Assembly: GCA_964497585.1 (NCBI GenBank)
Contig: CAZCDS010000069.1
Coordinates: 1-35,075, forward strand
Direction of reading: 5' to 3'
Length of the DNA stretch: 35,075 nucleotides
DNA from: CAZCDS01 sp964497585
GTDB taxonomy: Bacteria; Desulfobacterota; Desulfomonilia; Desulfomonilales; Desulfomonilaceae
This document shows, one piece after another, positions 25,073 through 33,053 of this stretch (position 1 is the first letter of the stretch; every line of letters begins with the position of its first letter). The notes under the pieces are model-generated. The model was not told where the DNA came from. It worked only from the letters and a program-made list of their open reading frames with translations, and did not search any database. The translations under genes were made by a program, and so were the position numbers.

Positions 25073-26947
25073 TCAATGTTCGGGATGAGCGATCTCTCCA
25101 TCGATCGATTGTTTACCGTCAACTCCCAGGACCCGGTAGAGATCCCGATCCCCTTCGAGGCCCTTCAAGCATGCCCGGCACTTCGGACCGAGCGCAACCC
25201 GCCCGTCAAGTTGTTCCCGGGTCTGTTCGGAGATCATGATTACGCCGCCCTCGGCAACCGATTGGATGCGATGCGTCTCGTTGACCGGTGAGCCGACGAT
25301 CCCATATTTGGCCCGGGATTCGGACCCGATGTTGCCGACGACGACTTCGCCCGTATGGACGCCGACCCCCATGCTCAGGCCCGGCAATCCTTCGTTCTGA
25401 TTCCGTTGCGATACCTGTGCCAGCTCTTGCTGCATCTCCATTGCACAATTGACGGCATCTACCGCTCGGGAAGCCACGTCGTCATCCATGCCGTTGAAGA
25501 AGACGAGTACCGAGTCTCCGAAGAAATCGACGATAATCCCCCGATGCCTGTCTATCACGTCGATCATTGCTCCGAAGTAGCGGTTCACCATGCGGATGAC
25601 CTCTTCCGGCTGGAGTTTCTCCGCGACGTTGGTGAAGCCTCTCAGGTCGGCCATAAGAATGGTGACCACATGCTTCTCTCCGCCCATTTGGAGGGCTTCG
25701 GGTCGGCTCATGAGTTCTTTGGCTATGCTCTTGTCCACGTACCGGCCGAAGGTTCGCTCGATGAGGTCCCGCTGTTTGAGGCCCCTGATCATCTTGTTGA
25801 AGCGCCGTTTCAACTGCCCGATCTCGTCGGATCCATCCTCGGGAAGGGAGACCTCGTAGTCTCCGTTCTCGACCCTGGCAGCAGCCTCGGATATCTCTCC
25901 GATGGAGGTGGCCACCGGCCTGGTGCTCCACCGAATAATGAGTCCGATGACGACCAGTGAAAAGATTCCCGCCAGGATATAATGGAAACGGAAGCTCACG
26001 ATGGGCCCGAGCACCACGCTGCCTGGTGAAGTGAGGATCAGGAACCAGTTCGTGGTCGGCACCTTGTAGAAGCCCATGATCCGGTTCGGCGGATGGCCCT
26101 CGCCGAAGACCGTGCCGAAATGCTTGGTCTTCATCTCAGCAAGCACTTTCTTTTCGAGCGGGTCGCCGCCTCCGCCGAGCTTCTTTATCCCGTACATGGT
26201 CGGGATCGTGTGGGCGAGGTACTTTCCGTCGGAGGTGACGAGGCAGGCATAGCTTCCCTTCCACTCACCGGCTTCCAAGACCCCTTTGATGAAGGAATCG
26301 AATCCCACTCTCACTTTGATCCTTTTGGCACGGTTCTTTTCAGTTCCCCCGAATGACGTCACGATCGAGAGGAAGTTCCCTGTCTCGTCGAGGGACACGT
26401 CGACAGGAGAGCGTTCCATCATTCGGCTCATTGGCATCCTTTGCCCTTCTTGGGGGGGCCTTCCTATCATCATGCCGCCGCCCATTCCCATCATGTGGCG
26501 GCGATGCATGCGCATATGGCCCGATGCATCCTCGGAGAATCTTATGAGAGTTCTCCCTCTGCCGGCCTTGGAGCCCGGTCCCTTCCCTTTGCCATTCCCC
26601 CCGAGTTTCTCGATTTCAACGAATCGGACTCCGGGCTGTTGGAGGAGTTTCTCTGCCAGATATGCCTGGGTCAGGATACTGTTGGGAACGTCTTCCGCTT
26701 CCGCGATGAGCTTAATCAGCCTCCGCTTGTTGTCCAGCCGCATCCGAATCACGTGTGCGGTTTTCTCCAGCCTCAGACGAGCGGTGGACTTCCATTCATT
26801 GAGCAGATAGTATCGTGCGTACAGGAACGAGCCAACTCCTGCAAGGAGGAGGATCAGCGTGACTGGCACGAGCAGCAGGACCAGGAATCGTCTCTGCAAG
26901 GAGAAGACGGTCAAGGAATCATCGATTCGATTGCGGATATTCCCCAT
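25073..26947 (-). CDS. Membrane Cache-HAMP class III nucleotide cyclase receptor with a Met/His-rich sensor insertion
   Basis: The start at 26947 (MGNIRNRIDD) is chosen because AAAGGAGAG lies seven bases upstream. The product is 624 residues. The layout equals the paralogue at 22803-24533: membrane segment (about 20-43), periplasmic Cache sensor (about 45-335), second membrane segment, HAMP (about 355-410), cyclase (about 430-605). Metal-binding residues are in LMADLRGFT and DFFGDSVLVFF, and the Asn and Arg in VNETHRI. As in the paralogue, Asp sits where the purine-selecting Lys is expected. Residues 144-177 of the sensor contain 11 Met and 3 His, absent from the paralogue, which suggests soft-metal binding such as Cu(I) or Ag(I). 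That is inference. It lies close to genes with other metal-ligand-rich products. Confidence 0.9.
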   Translation of the reverse strand: MGNIRNRIDDSLTVFSLQRRFLVLLLVPVTLILLLAGVGSFLYARYYLLNEWKSTARLRLEKTAHVIRMRLDNKRRLIKLIAEAEDVPNSILTQAYLAEKLLQQPGVRFVEIEKLGGNGKGKGPGSKAGRGRTLIRFSEDASGHMRMHRRHMMGMGGGMMIGRPPQEGQRMPMSRMMERSPVDVSLDETGNFLSIVTSFGGTEKNRAKRIKVRVGFDSFIKGVLEAGEWKGSYACLVTSDGKYLAHTIPTMYGIKKLGGGGDPLEKKVLAEMKTKHFGTVFGEGHPPNRIMGFYKVPTTNWFLILTSPGSVVLGPIVSFRFHYILAGIFSLVVIGLIIRWSTRPVATSIGEISEAAARVENGDYEVSLPEDGSDEIGQLKRRFNKMIRGLKQRDLIERTFGRYVDKSIAKELMSRPEALQMGGEKHVVTILMADLRGFTNVAEKLQPEEVIRMVNRYFGAMIDVIDRHRGIIVDFFGDSVLVFFNGMDDDVASRAVDAVNCAMEMQQELAQVSQRNQNEGLPGLSMGVGVHTGEVVVGNIGSESRAKYGIVGSPVNETHRIQSVAEGGVIMISEQTREQLDGRVALGPKCRACLKGLEGDRDLYRVLGVDGKQSIDGEIAHPEH

Positions 26948-27096
26948 GCGATCTCTCCTTTCTCGTCCCGTGCTCAACTATTATAACGCGCGCAGTGGCG
27001 CTTGGCTCTAATATTCTCAGTCTTCTTACAGACTCGGCTACTACGGACTCCCGGTCCACCGTCGTTCTGATTGAGTCCGAACCGAGCTGATAACGC

Positions 27097-27124
27097 AAAA
27101 GCTCCCACCGAGATGGGAGCTTTT
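27097..27124. terminator. Bidirectional intrinsic terminator
   Basis: An 11-bp stem AAAAGCTCCCA/TGGGAGCTTTT surrounds the loop CCGAGA. T-tracts arise on either strand. On the minus strand it ends transcription of the 91-residue gene at 27169-27444 before the cyclase gene begins. Confidence 0.85.
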
Positions 27125-27168
27125 TACCTTTTCCTTGCAACTCCATCACCGGCCCCCCAGATGGTCCA

Positions 27169-27444
27169 CTACCATCCCCAGTGATGTCCCCAACCGTGGT
27201 GAGGACCATACCAGCCCCCGTATCCGCCTCGTGCGTACCCACGGCCGTATCCCTGGCCTTGTCCGGACCAGCGAGGATCGGCAGTATTGTCCGGCCCGAC
27301 CGTATAATCTTGCCCGTAGTTGCGGCCCATCCAAGGGGGACCGTATCCGCCTCCCCAGCAGCCACCATGCCACGCGTAGACCGCGGGACCGAATCCGAGA
27401 GTTAGTAGAGCGACGATTGCGAGTGCAATAAGCGCTGACTTCAT
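27169..27444 (-). CDS. Small secreted Gly/His/Trp/Tyr-rich protein
   Basis: The product is 91 residues with a clear signal peptide (hydrophobic IALAIVALLTLGFG, cleavage near AVYAWHG). The mature part is almost entirely Gly, Tyr, Trp, His, Arg and Pro, with one Cys, and ends in a His cluster (YGPHHGWGHHWGW). AGGAGGAAA lies just upstream of the ATG and a strong terminator follows, so it is probably its own transcription unit. The composition suggests a disordered envelope protein that could bind metals through His. Similar Gly/His/Trp-rich short secreted proteins are common in this group of bacteria, but no function is known. Confidence 0.8.
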   Translation of the reverse strand: MKSALIALAIVALLTLGFGPAVYAWHGGCWGGGYGPPWMGRNYGQDYTVGPDNTADPRWSGQGQGYGRGYARGGYGGWYGPHHGWGHHWGW

Positions 27445-27877
27445 GAGGTTTCCTCCTCGTTCATTTCGCTACACTTACTAATCTTTACAGTGGGGCTCGG
27501 AAAATCCCGCGATTTTTTTGGGGGGGGAGGGCGAAGGAATAAAGGATTCACGGGAAAGGCTATGCCTGTAAGAAACGTCCCCCCACATTACAGTACGTGT
27601 CCGCAACAGTGCCCGATTTCCCCAACGGGACGCCTTTGCACCAGATTGGACGGTCGTGGTGGGTAAGGCTGTCATCCCCTGGATTCGGAGGGGTGTCTCA
27701 TCTCCCTTCCCTCCTCGCGCCTAGTGGTGCCGGGAAATCCGGTCGAACCTTCAACGAGGATTTCGGACATTCTTTTCGGCAACTACCATATGTCTTCGAA
27801 AGACAAATGGCACAAGTGGATTCCGGGGAGCGCTCCTCGGCCGGACCAGCGCACCCCGGAATCCGAGGTTGATGCCG
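27445..27877. other. Intergenic region of about 430 bp
   Basis: It holds the promoter region of the 91-residue gene (no clear -35/-10) and, near its right end, a long inverted repeat at 27818-27864. Nothing else is supported. Confidence 0.4.
27818..27864 (-). terminator. Inverted repeat downstream of the Cys/Pro-rich gene
   Basis: Perfect 11-base arms GGATTCCGGGG (27818-27828) and CCCCGGAATCC (27854-27864) lie 14 bases after the stop codon of the minus-strand gene. The loop is 25 bases and GC-rich and there is no T-tract, so a terminator role is only possible. Confidence 0.4.
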
Positions 27878-28858
27878 TTAGCGTTTCAGGCAGGCCCCTC
27901 CGCAGCTTGCTCCACCGCATCTGGGAGGCGCCTTAAAAAAACTGCCTGTGGCGGGCAGTTCTCGCCGAGCCAACTGAGCGCCCGATCCGCTGCTGCAGCA
28001 GGGCGGGAGCGCAGAGGCAGTTTGAGGTCGTACCTGTCGATCGACCGGTCTGGCCGGAGCGGTTGCGGGCCTGGTCCACAAACGGATATCCGCAGGTCTT
28101 GCCGAGGCCACTCGGGGAGCCGGTTTGTCAGGTGTTCTCAGCTCCGTGTTAAGTGCAGTCGCCTTTCGATTCCTCACGCTTTTCAGGAGCGAATCCAGCC
28201 ACGGCTTCCGATTCACTTTGGTCTTGGTGGAAGGAGCGGATTCCGCGCAACAGGGCGGCAAAGGCGACTGTTGCGGCCGTTGGACGCTCGCGCTTCTCGG
28301 CCTGATCGGTTGAGGTCGGTCCAGGCTCCTGGAGGAAATAGGCCGATTCGGCGCCGGAGCCGGCTGTGACGAGACATACCGGGCCTGAGGGATCGGAGTA
28401 GCCGGTCTCGACGAGACATAGCGGATTTGAGGAGTCGGAGCCGGCCGTGAAGACGCATACCGGGCCTGAGGAGCCGATGACGGGCGTCCGTTCACATAGT
28501 AGCCGGCCGACGGTGCGGGAACTGCACCGCCTCCACAGCAACTCGGCAGTGACACGGTGCGGCCTGTGGGAGCCGGGTATCCACCGCCCCCACCGCAGCA
28601 GCTCCCCGAATAACCCGTCTGAGGCACCGGCGTTCGACCGGCCGGTCTGTAGCTCCAGCCGGCATTGCCCGCCGATTGGAAATAGACGGGGACCGTTGAC
28701 CTGAAATAGCTGTCCTGCGGTGCGTTTCGGAAATAGTAGTTGTTTGCCAATGGACTGCCCCCTCCGCCTCCGCACCCGCTGCACTGGGCGAATGCCAAGG
28801 ACACTGCGAAAGTCGTCGCGAGGGCTGCCGCGATTGCCGGAAGCAATAGCTTTCTCAT
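27878..28858 (-). CDS. Secreted low-complexity Pro/Cys-rich protein
   Basis: The product is 326 residues with a signal peptide (residues 1-24, ending AFAQ). The mature chain is low-complexity, rich in Pro, Ser, Arg, Gly and Cys. Cys occurs in separate clusters: CSGCGGGGG, SCCGGGGG, SCCGGGA, PCCAES, PCCSSG and a terminal RCGGASCGGACLKR. The middle (about residues 130-175) has four to five imperfect repeats of QARYVSSRPAP, mirrored in the DNA as an intragenic tandem repeat at about 28345-28490. A good AAAAGGTGAG precedes the ATG. It directly follows the ABC ATPase gene on the same strand, the gap being 116 bases, so it may belong to the metal-handling operon. Metal binding or a cell-surface role is inferred from composition only. 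Confidence 0.75.
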   Translation of the reverse strand: MRKLLLPAIAAALATTFAVSLAFAQCSGCGGGGGSPLANNYYFRNAPQDSYFRSTVPVYFQSAGNAGWSYRPAGRTPVPQTGYSGSCCGGGGGYPAPTGRTVSLPSCCGGGAVPAPSAGYYVNGRPSSAPQARYASSRPAPTPQIRYVSSRPATPIPQARYVSSQPAPAPNRPISSRSLDRPQPIRPRSASVQRPQQSPLPPCCAESAPSTKTKVNRKPWLDSLLKSVRNRKATALNTELRTPDKPAPRVASARPADIRLWTRPATAPARPVDRQVRPQTASALPPCCSSGSGAQLARRELPATGSFFKAPPRCGGASCGGACLKR

Positions 28859-28974
28859 AATTCAGCTCACCTTTTCCCGTCACGTAGCGGACGAACCGTC
28901 AAGTCCATCCGACCGTGAGGAATCTGTGCAGCCGGGGACGCCACATTTCGGTCTCCGGCCGCGTTATCATTGGA

Positions 28975-29697
28975 TCATGCGCCGGCAGCCCCCGCGAACG
29001 CGGGAGTAATATCCGGCCGAGCTATCGGAGTCTCCTTGATTCGACCGTCGGCCACTTCTACGAGCCTGTCGGCATACTTCGCGTTGTCCCTGCTGTGGGT
29101 GACCATGACGATGGTCTGGCCCTCCTCGTTGAGGTGTCTGAGCAGATTCATGACATCCGCGGAGTTTCTCGAGTCGAGGTTGCCCGTGGGCTCGTCCGCA
29201 AAAAGGATGGGAGGCTCGTTGACCACCGCCCGTGCGATAGCCACCCGCTCCTGCTCGCCACCGGAAAGCTGGTTGGGGAGCCGATGTGCTTTGTCCTGGA
29301 GTCCCACCCTCTCGAGAGCCCTCTGAGCCAACTCGTCCTGGGCGGCCGAGGAATGGTGGGTCACTGCCAGAGGAAGCTGCACGTTCTCCACAACGTTCAG
29401 ATACGGTACCAACTGAAAGGACTGGAATATGAAGCCCATGAACTCCCGTCGGAAATCCGCGAGCTTGTCTCTCTTGAGGCCGTAGATGTCGATCTCCCCG
29501 ATAACCACGGTGCCCTTGGTCGGGCTGAGCAATCCTCCCATCATGGACAGGAGCGTGCTCTTGCCCGCGCCCGATTCTCCCATGATGGAAATGAACTCAC
29601 TCTGTTCCATGGCAAGGTCGATCCCTCGCACGGCCACCACTTTGTTCTCGTCGTCTCCGAATTCCTTCACCACGTTTTTCAATTCGATGTAACTCAT
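28975..29697 (-). CDS. ABC transporter ATP-binding protein (MacB/LolD type)
   Basis: The start at 29697 (MSYIELKN) is chosen because GAGGAGG is six bases upstream. The product is 240 residues. Walker A GESGAGKST, Q-loop IFQSFQLVPYL, signature LSGGEQERVAIARA, Walker B ILFADEPTGNLDS and H-loop MVTHS are all present, so it should be active. The type pairs with FtsX-like permeases and powers periplasmic work or transport. The permease gene ends 11 bases upstream on the same strand. The last ten or so residues (ITPAFAGAAGA) are encoded by a dispersed hairpin repeat (arms CCCGCG/CGCGGG at 28991-29004), so the C-terminus has been extended by repeat sequence. Confidence 0.93.
   Translation of the reverse strand: MSYIELKNVVKEFGDDENKVVAVRGIDLAMEQSEFISIMGESGAGKSTLLSMMGGLLSPTKGTVVIGEIDIYGLKRDKLADFRREFMGFIFQSFQLVPYLNVVENVQLPLAVTHHSSAAQDELAQRALERVGLQDKAHRLPNQLSGGEQERVAIARAVVNEPPILFADEPTGNLDSRNSADVMNLLRHLNEEGQTIVMVTHSRDNAKYADRLVEVADGRIKETPIARPDITPAFAGAAGA
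28988..29008. repeat. Dispersed hairpin repeat overlapping the 3' end of the ABC ATPase gene
   Basis: CCCGCG and CGCGGG surround AA, in the style of the hairpins at 4656-4726. It encodes the terminal residues of the ATPase and includes its stop region. Confidence 0.6.
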
Positions 29698-29708
29698 TGA
29701 CAACCTCC

Positions 29709-30866
29709 TCACAGAGTCCGCAGGGCTTCGTTGGGCTCCATCTTGGATGCAGCAGTCGCAGGGTAGAGCGACGCGATGACGCCCACCACGATGGACAGAA
29801 AGACCGCGCCCACGGGAACCACCGGATCGAGAGAGAAATGGGACACTTTGTCGGTAAGGAATTCGAGCAGGACGCGTGTAACGCCGATTCCCGCTGCGTA
29901 CCCGACAATCCCTGCAATGAGCGAGACCACGAAGGCCTCGAGGAGGATGATCCGCATGATGTGCGAGCGCCTGAAACCGATTGCACTGAAGATCCCGATT
30001 TCACGGGTGCGCTCGTTCACGCTCGCCATCATCGTTACGAAGACCACCATGGACCCCACGAGTAGGACCATCACGGAAATTCCGAGAGAGAACCTCCTGA
30101 AGCTCGCCAGGGTTTCCATGCGACTCTTGACCACCTGCTGGACTGCAGTGACCTTCGCGGTCGGGAGCTTATCGGAGAGCTGGCCCACGATCGCCGCGAT
30201 GGGACAGTTCTTGCACAGAGCCGCAAGTTCGACCATGCCGACCTTGCCCTCCTTGTTGAAGAGCTTTTGAGCAACCGGCAGAGCCATGAAGATCAGGCTG
30301 TCGTCCTGGGAGCCATTATGTTTGAGCAGCCCTGTCACCTTGAAGGTCTTTCCTTTGATTCCCAACTCCGAGCCGGCCTTGAGTCCGAAGCGGTCGGCAG
30401 CTTCAGCCCCAACGAGTATCTCGTTCTCCTTTCCGGGCTTGTCGCCGGCTACTTTCCACCACTTCTTGAGTGAGAGTTCGGACGCGAAATCGACGCCTAC
30501 GACCAGGGCCTTCTTCCCGTCCTTCTCAAAGACGCCGAAGACCTTGGGGCTGACGATCCTGATGTTCGCCGCGTTCTTGATCGTCTTGATTCCTTCGAGA
30601 TCGGCTTGCGCGATCTCTTTCCGATCAAATGAGACGCCGCCGAGGTTCAGACCGCCGTACGTCAGGGATAGACCTTCCGACCGCGGGGTGATAACGATGT
30701 TCGCACCGAATTCGTCCATTTTGTGCGATATGTCCTCGGCGAGGAGCCGCGTTGTCGTCATCAGGGCCACGACGGCCGCCACACCTACCATCAAACCTGT
30801 GACGAGGAAGAAAACCTTGCCCTTCCGTCGTCTGAGGTTGTTGAGAGCTATGTCACGTAATTTCAC
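29709..30866 (-). CDS. FtsX/MacB-like ABC transporter permease
   Basis: A GTG start at 30866 (VKLRDIALNNLRRRKG) is supported by AGGGGGTTGAAC. The product is 385 residues. One membrane segment at about 17-40 is followed by a periplasmic MacB_PCD-like domain (about 42-235) and three membrane segments of an FtsX domain (about 255-375), with the conserved ERTREIGIFSAIGFRRSHI motif before the second of them. The periplasmic domain contains a CKNC motif (ALCKNCPIAAIV) that could bind metal or be redox-active. With the ATPase downstream and the DUF2318 gene upstream, it matches the layout of iron/copper uptake loci such as the Campylobacter p19 operon, in which DUF2318 and FtsX-like permeases occur together. 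That parallel comes from memory. Confidence 0.92.
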   Translation of the reverse strand: MKLRDIALNNLRRRKGKVFFLVTGLMVGVAAVVALMTTTRLLAEDISHKMDEFGANIVITPRSEGLSLTYGGLNLGGVSFDRKEIAQADLEGIKTIKNAANIRIVSPKVFGVFEKDGKKALVVGVDFASELSLKKWWKVAGDKPGKENEILVGAEAADRFGLKAGSELGIKGKTFKVTGLLKHNGSQDDSLIFMALPVAQKLFNKEGKVGMVELAALCKNCPIAAIVGQLSDKLPTAKVTAVQQVVKSRMETLASFRRFSLGISVMVLLVGSMVVFVTMMASVNERTREIGIFSAIGFRRSHIMRIILLEAFVVSLIAGIVGYAAGIGVTRVLLEFLTDKVSHFSLDPVVPVGAVFLSIVVGVIASLYPATAASKMEPNEALRTL

Positions 30867-30876
30867 GTTCAACCCC

Positions 30877-31368
30877 CTATCTGAAGAAGCCCAGGCCGGA
30901 CATGAGGTCGCGCTGGGAAATGATGAGGTTCCCGCCTTTGAGCACACGCCTCAAAGGCGCCGGATTGCAGCCGCCCTTGACCTCGTTAATCTTGTTGCTT
31001 CGAAACTTCAGCCCGCAGTTCATGCAGACCATGTGATTCCGGTTCTGGGTGTACCCCTTTCTGTTTCGAAAGCACACGTCACACGCGTCGAACGCGGCCC
31101 TGATTACCCCGTCGTCGCTCTTGAGGATGAAAAAGCGGATCCACTCGCTCGGCGAATGCTTGTAAAGGAAGTATTTAGCCCTTCTATCGGCAAAGGCCGA
31201 CGCGGGAAAGACAAAGGCCCCGCGCGAAGGCTTGACCTCGGCGGCTGGTATGGTGAAGTTCCAAACAACGGCTGATGCCGGCGCGACCGCGATGAACGTC
31301 GCCGCCAGAATCGCAGCGCAGATCGTAATGTTTCGCACGAGTGTTCTCTTTTCAGATTGTATTTTCAT
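30877..31368 (-). CDS. DUF2318 family exported Cys-rich protein
   Basis: The product is 163 residues with an N-terminal signal/anchor (ITICAAILAATFIAVAPASA). The mature part has CDVCF and VCMNCG pairs, with NRNHM between them and a later GGCNP, matching the DUF2318 pattern C-x2-C-x(n)-C-x2-C-G. The family is thought to handle iron or iron-sulfur/heme centres at the membrane in iron transport operons. Here it precedes the FtsX-like permease by ten bases and follows the HMA protein gene by 83 bases, so the genes are probably cotranscribed. AAAGGAAAT serves as ribosome binding site. The metal used is not known from the sequence. Confidence 0.9.
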   Translation of the reverse strand: MKIQSEKRTLVRNITICAAILAATFIAVAPASAVVWNFTIPAAEVKPSRGAFVFPASAFADRRAKYFLYKHSPSEWIRFFILKSDDGVIRAAFDACDVCFRNRKGYTQNRNHMVCMNCGLKFRSNKINEVKGGCNPAPLRRVLKGGNLIISQRDLMSGLGFFR

Positions 31369-31451
31369 TTCAGATTTCCTTTCTCACTAATGCTTCGATT
31401 TCTGCGTTCAACTCGAAATTTCGCTGAACGGGTATTCCGATCCCCTGGAAT

Positions 31452-32384
31452 TCAGGGCATCAGCACTTTTTTCAATTCGGTCTTTCGGCTGATCATCATC
31501 GGCCAAAAGGTCTTCCAGTCAGCTTTGCCTGCGCTCGCCTGGAGCTTTTTCTTCAAGGTCTCGTCAGGGATCTTCACGTCGGCTACCTTGAAAAGGCTTC
31601 CCACCCATTCGAGAGTTTTGCGCTGCTTTTCCGCGGGATCCTTAACGTCCTCGAGGACGTAGTCGTCCAGCAGCGTCCGGATACTGAGCTGCTGGGCTAT
31701 CATCTGACGATACTTCTCCATGGATCCGTACTTCTTCGTGACCTTCTTGACCAGGTCTTCCTTTGAAAGGCCCTGCTCCTTTCTCGCCGACTCAATCAGG
31801 TCGTCGATTTCGGAAGGCTGGACCACGACCGTCCTCGAATCGGCCGCCTGCAAGAGAATCTCCTTGCCCACCGCAGAATAAAAACCGGAAGCCGGGTCCT
31901 TGTCTGCTCCGTCCGCCGAGGCTAGCTTGAAATCATGCTCCAGTAGAGGCTTTCCATTGACGATAGCCACGACGGCTTCATCAATGCTTTCACCGTCCGG
32001 CATGAATTTACCGTCGATTCTGGTCGGATAACCCTTTCGCGCTATCGCGGCCTTGATCTGCTCGGCATTGGTCCTCTTGCTGCGGTACTTAACCGTGACC
32101 GATTGGCTCGCCAAGCTTACATCAGTGCCTATGACACCCGGTATCTTGGCCGTAACCTCTTGTACTGTCGTGGCGCAGGCCGGGCAGTACATGGCCAGAA
32201 CCGCGTACCTGGAAGCAACGACATCACCGGCGACGAGCCGATATGCTCCGTAGCCCCCGCCGGTCAGTGCGAGAAGTACCGCGAGGGTTATCACGGCCTT
32301 CTTCAAGTTGCCGGCAGACACCTTGCTTTCCGCTTTTTCCAACGTTTCCATGTTGATTTGCTTCATTTCCCGTTTTTCCGACAT
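31452..32384 (-). CDS. Membrane-anchored protein with HMA heavy-metal domain and SurA-like domain
   Basis: The product is 310 residues from an ATG behind AGAGGAG. Residues 1-28 are cytoplasmic and charged, 29-51 form a membrane span and the rest is periplasmic. The HMA domain (about 58-122) has MYCPACATTV, the paired Cys of copper/mercury-binding domains (as in MerP and CopZ, usually GMxCxxC), then IPGVIGTDVSL and ARKGY. Residues about 130-300 look like the SurA_N/trigger-type chaperone region (VAIVNGKPLLEHDFK, then a helical part). Fusion of the two is unusual. It is the second gene of a probable metal operon (Cys-rich protein, this one, DUF2318, permease, ATPase). It may capture a metal and pass it to the DUF2318 protein. 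That handoff is inference. Confidence 0.85.
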   Translation of the reverse strand: MSEKREMKQINMETLEKAESKVSAGNLKKAVITLAVLLALTGGGYGAYRLVAGDVVASRYAVLAMYCPACATTVQEVTAKIPGVIGTDVSLASQSVTVKYRSKRTNAEQIKAAIARKGYPTRIDGKFMPDGESIDEAVVAIVNGKPLLEHDFKLASADGADKDPASGFYSAVGKEILLQAADSRTVVVQPSEIDDLIESARKEQGLSKEDLVKKVTKKYGSMEKYRQMIAQQLSIRTLLDDYVLEDVKDPAEKQRKTLEWVGSLFKVADVKIPDETLKKKLQASAGKADWKTFWPMMISRKTELKKVLMP

Positions 32385-32580
32385 TGTTAACTCCTCTTTG
32401 TATCCACCGATTGCTCGGTCGGATTGACACTTCGGACTTGCTCCCTCGAATCAAGATGCACTCCCCCATGGCAACCCCTCCTCACACTGGGGATTAAACA
32501 GGCCCCGAGGGCGACAACACGCGTGCGATTCTCAGGCGAAGAGAAACCAGAGTAACTGAGTCAAGATTTGGACGGGATAA

Positions 32581-33024
32581 TCAGCAGAGAAGCGTGCAGG
32601 TCCTGAGGCGAATGACAATCCCCGGATGGGTTACTCCGCTTTCAGGGGACGCCTCCTGACGCGTCATCGACGGGATGTGAACCGTGATCGCAGAGGCCAG
32701 GACCATACCAAGGCCTCTGATCTTCTTATTGGCGTGACCGTTGAACATGGGCAGAGCCACGGTCGTGATCTGCTCGAGACAACGGCAATCTCGTTTCAGA
32801 GGCATGCGGAGAATTTTGGCTACGGTGCAGGCGAGCTCGCTCTTCTTCCCGCTGCAGCAGTCCGCCACCTGCTTCTTCGCCGAGCAGCACGATGGTGCCT
32901 TCTTCTCGACCGCGGGGCGCTCGTCACTGCAACAACAGGGGATGTATGACGCCGGCGTGAGCGTGAAGCTCAGCAGCGCGATACATACTATGAGGCTTGT
33001 TATTTGGCGTTTGCCCATACCCAT
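32581..33024 (-). CDS. Small secreted Cys-rich protein
   Basis: The product is 147 residues. The signal peptide (ITSLIVCIALLSFTLTPASY) is followed by clustered Cys: PCCCSD, SCCSAKK, DCCSGKK, then ACTVAKI and RDCRCLEQ, with a Cys near the C-terminus (RTCTLLC). The first 60 mature residues contain about ten Cys and many Lys. No family is recognised. The dense Cys pairs suggest soft-metal binding. It starts the probable metal operon, 196 bases before the HMA protein gene, and has its own promoter-like site upstream (33054-33081). The ribosome binding site before the ATG is weak. Confidence 0.75.
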   Translation of the reverse strand: MGMGKRQITSLIVCIALLSFTLTPASYIPCCCSDERPAVEKKAPSCCSAKKQVADCCSGKKSELACTVAKILRMPLKRDCRCLEQITTVALPMFNGHANKKIRGLGMVLASAITVHIPSMTRQEASPESGVTHPGIVIRLRTCTLLC

Positions 33025-33053
33025 ACATCCGAACCAATATTCCTTACCGAGTT

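Noticed and set aside
28915..29700. Plus-strand open frame of 261 codons
   Set aside because: It is antisense to the ABC ATPase gene with all Walker and signature motifs.
30286..31275. Long plus-strand open frame of 329 codons
   Set aside because: It is antisense to the permease and DUF2318 genes, which have recognisable motifs, and has no family resemblance.
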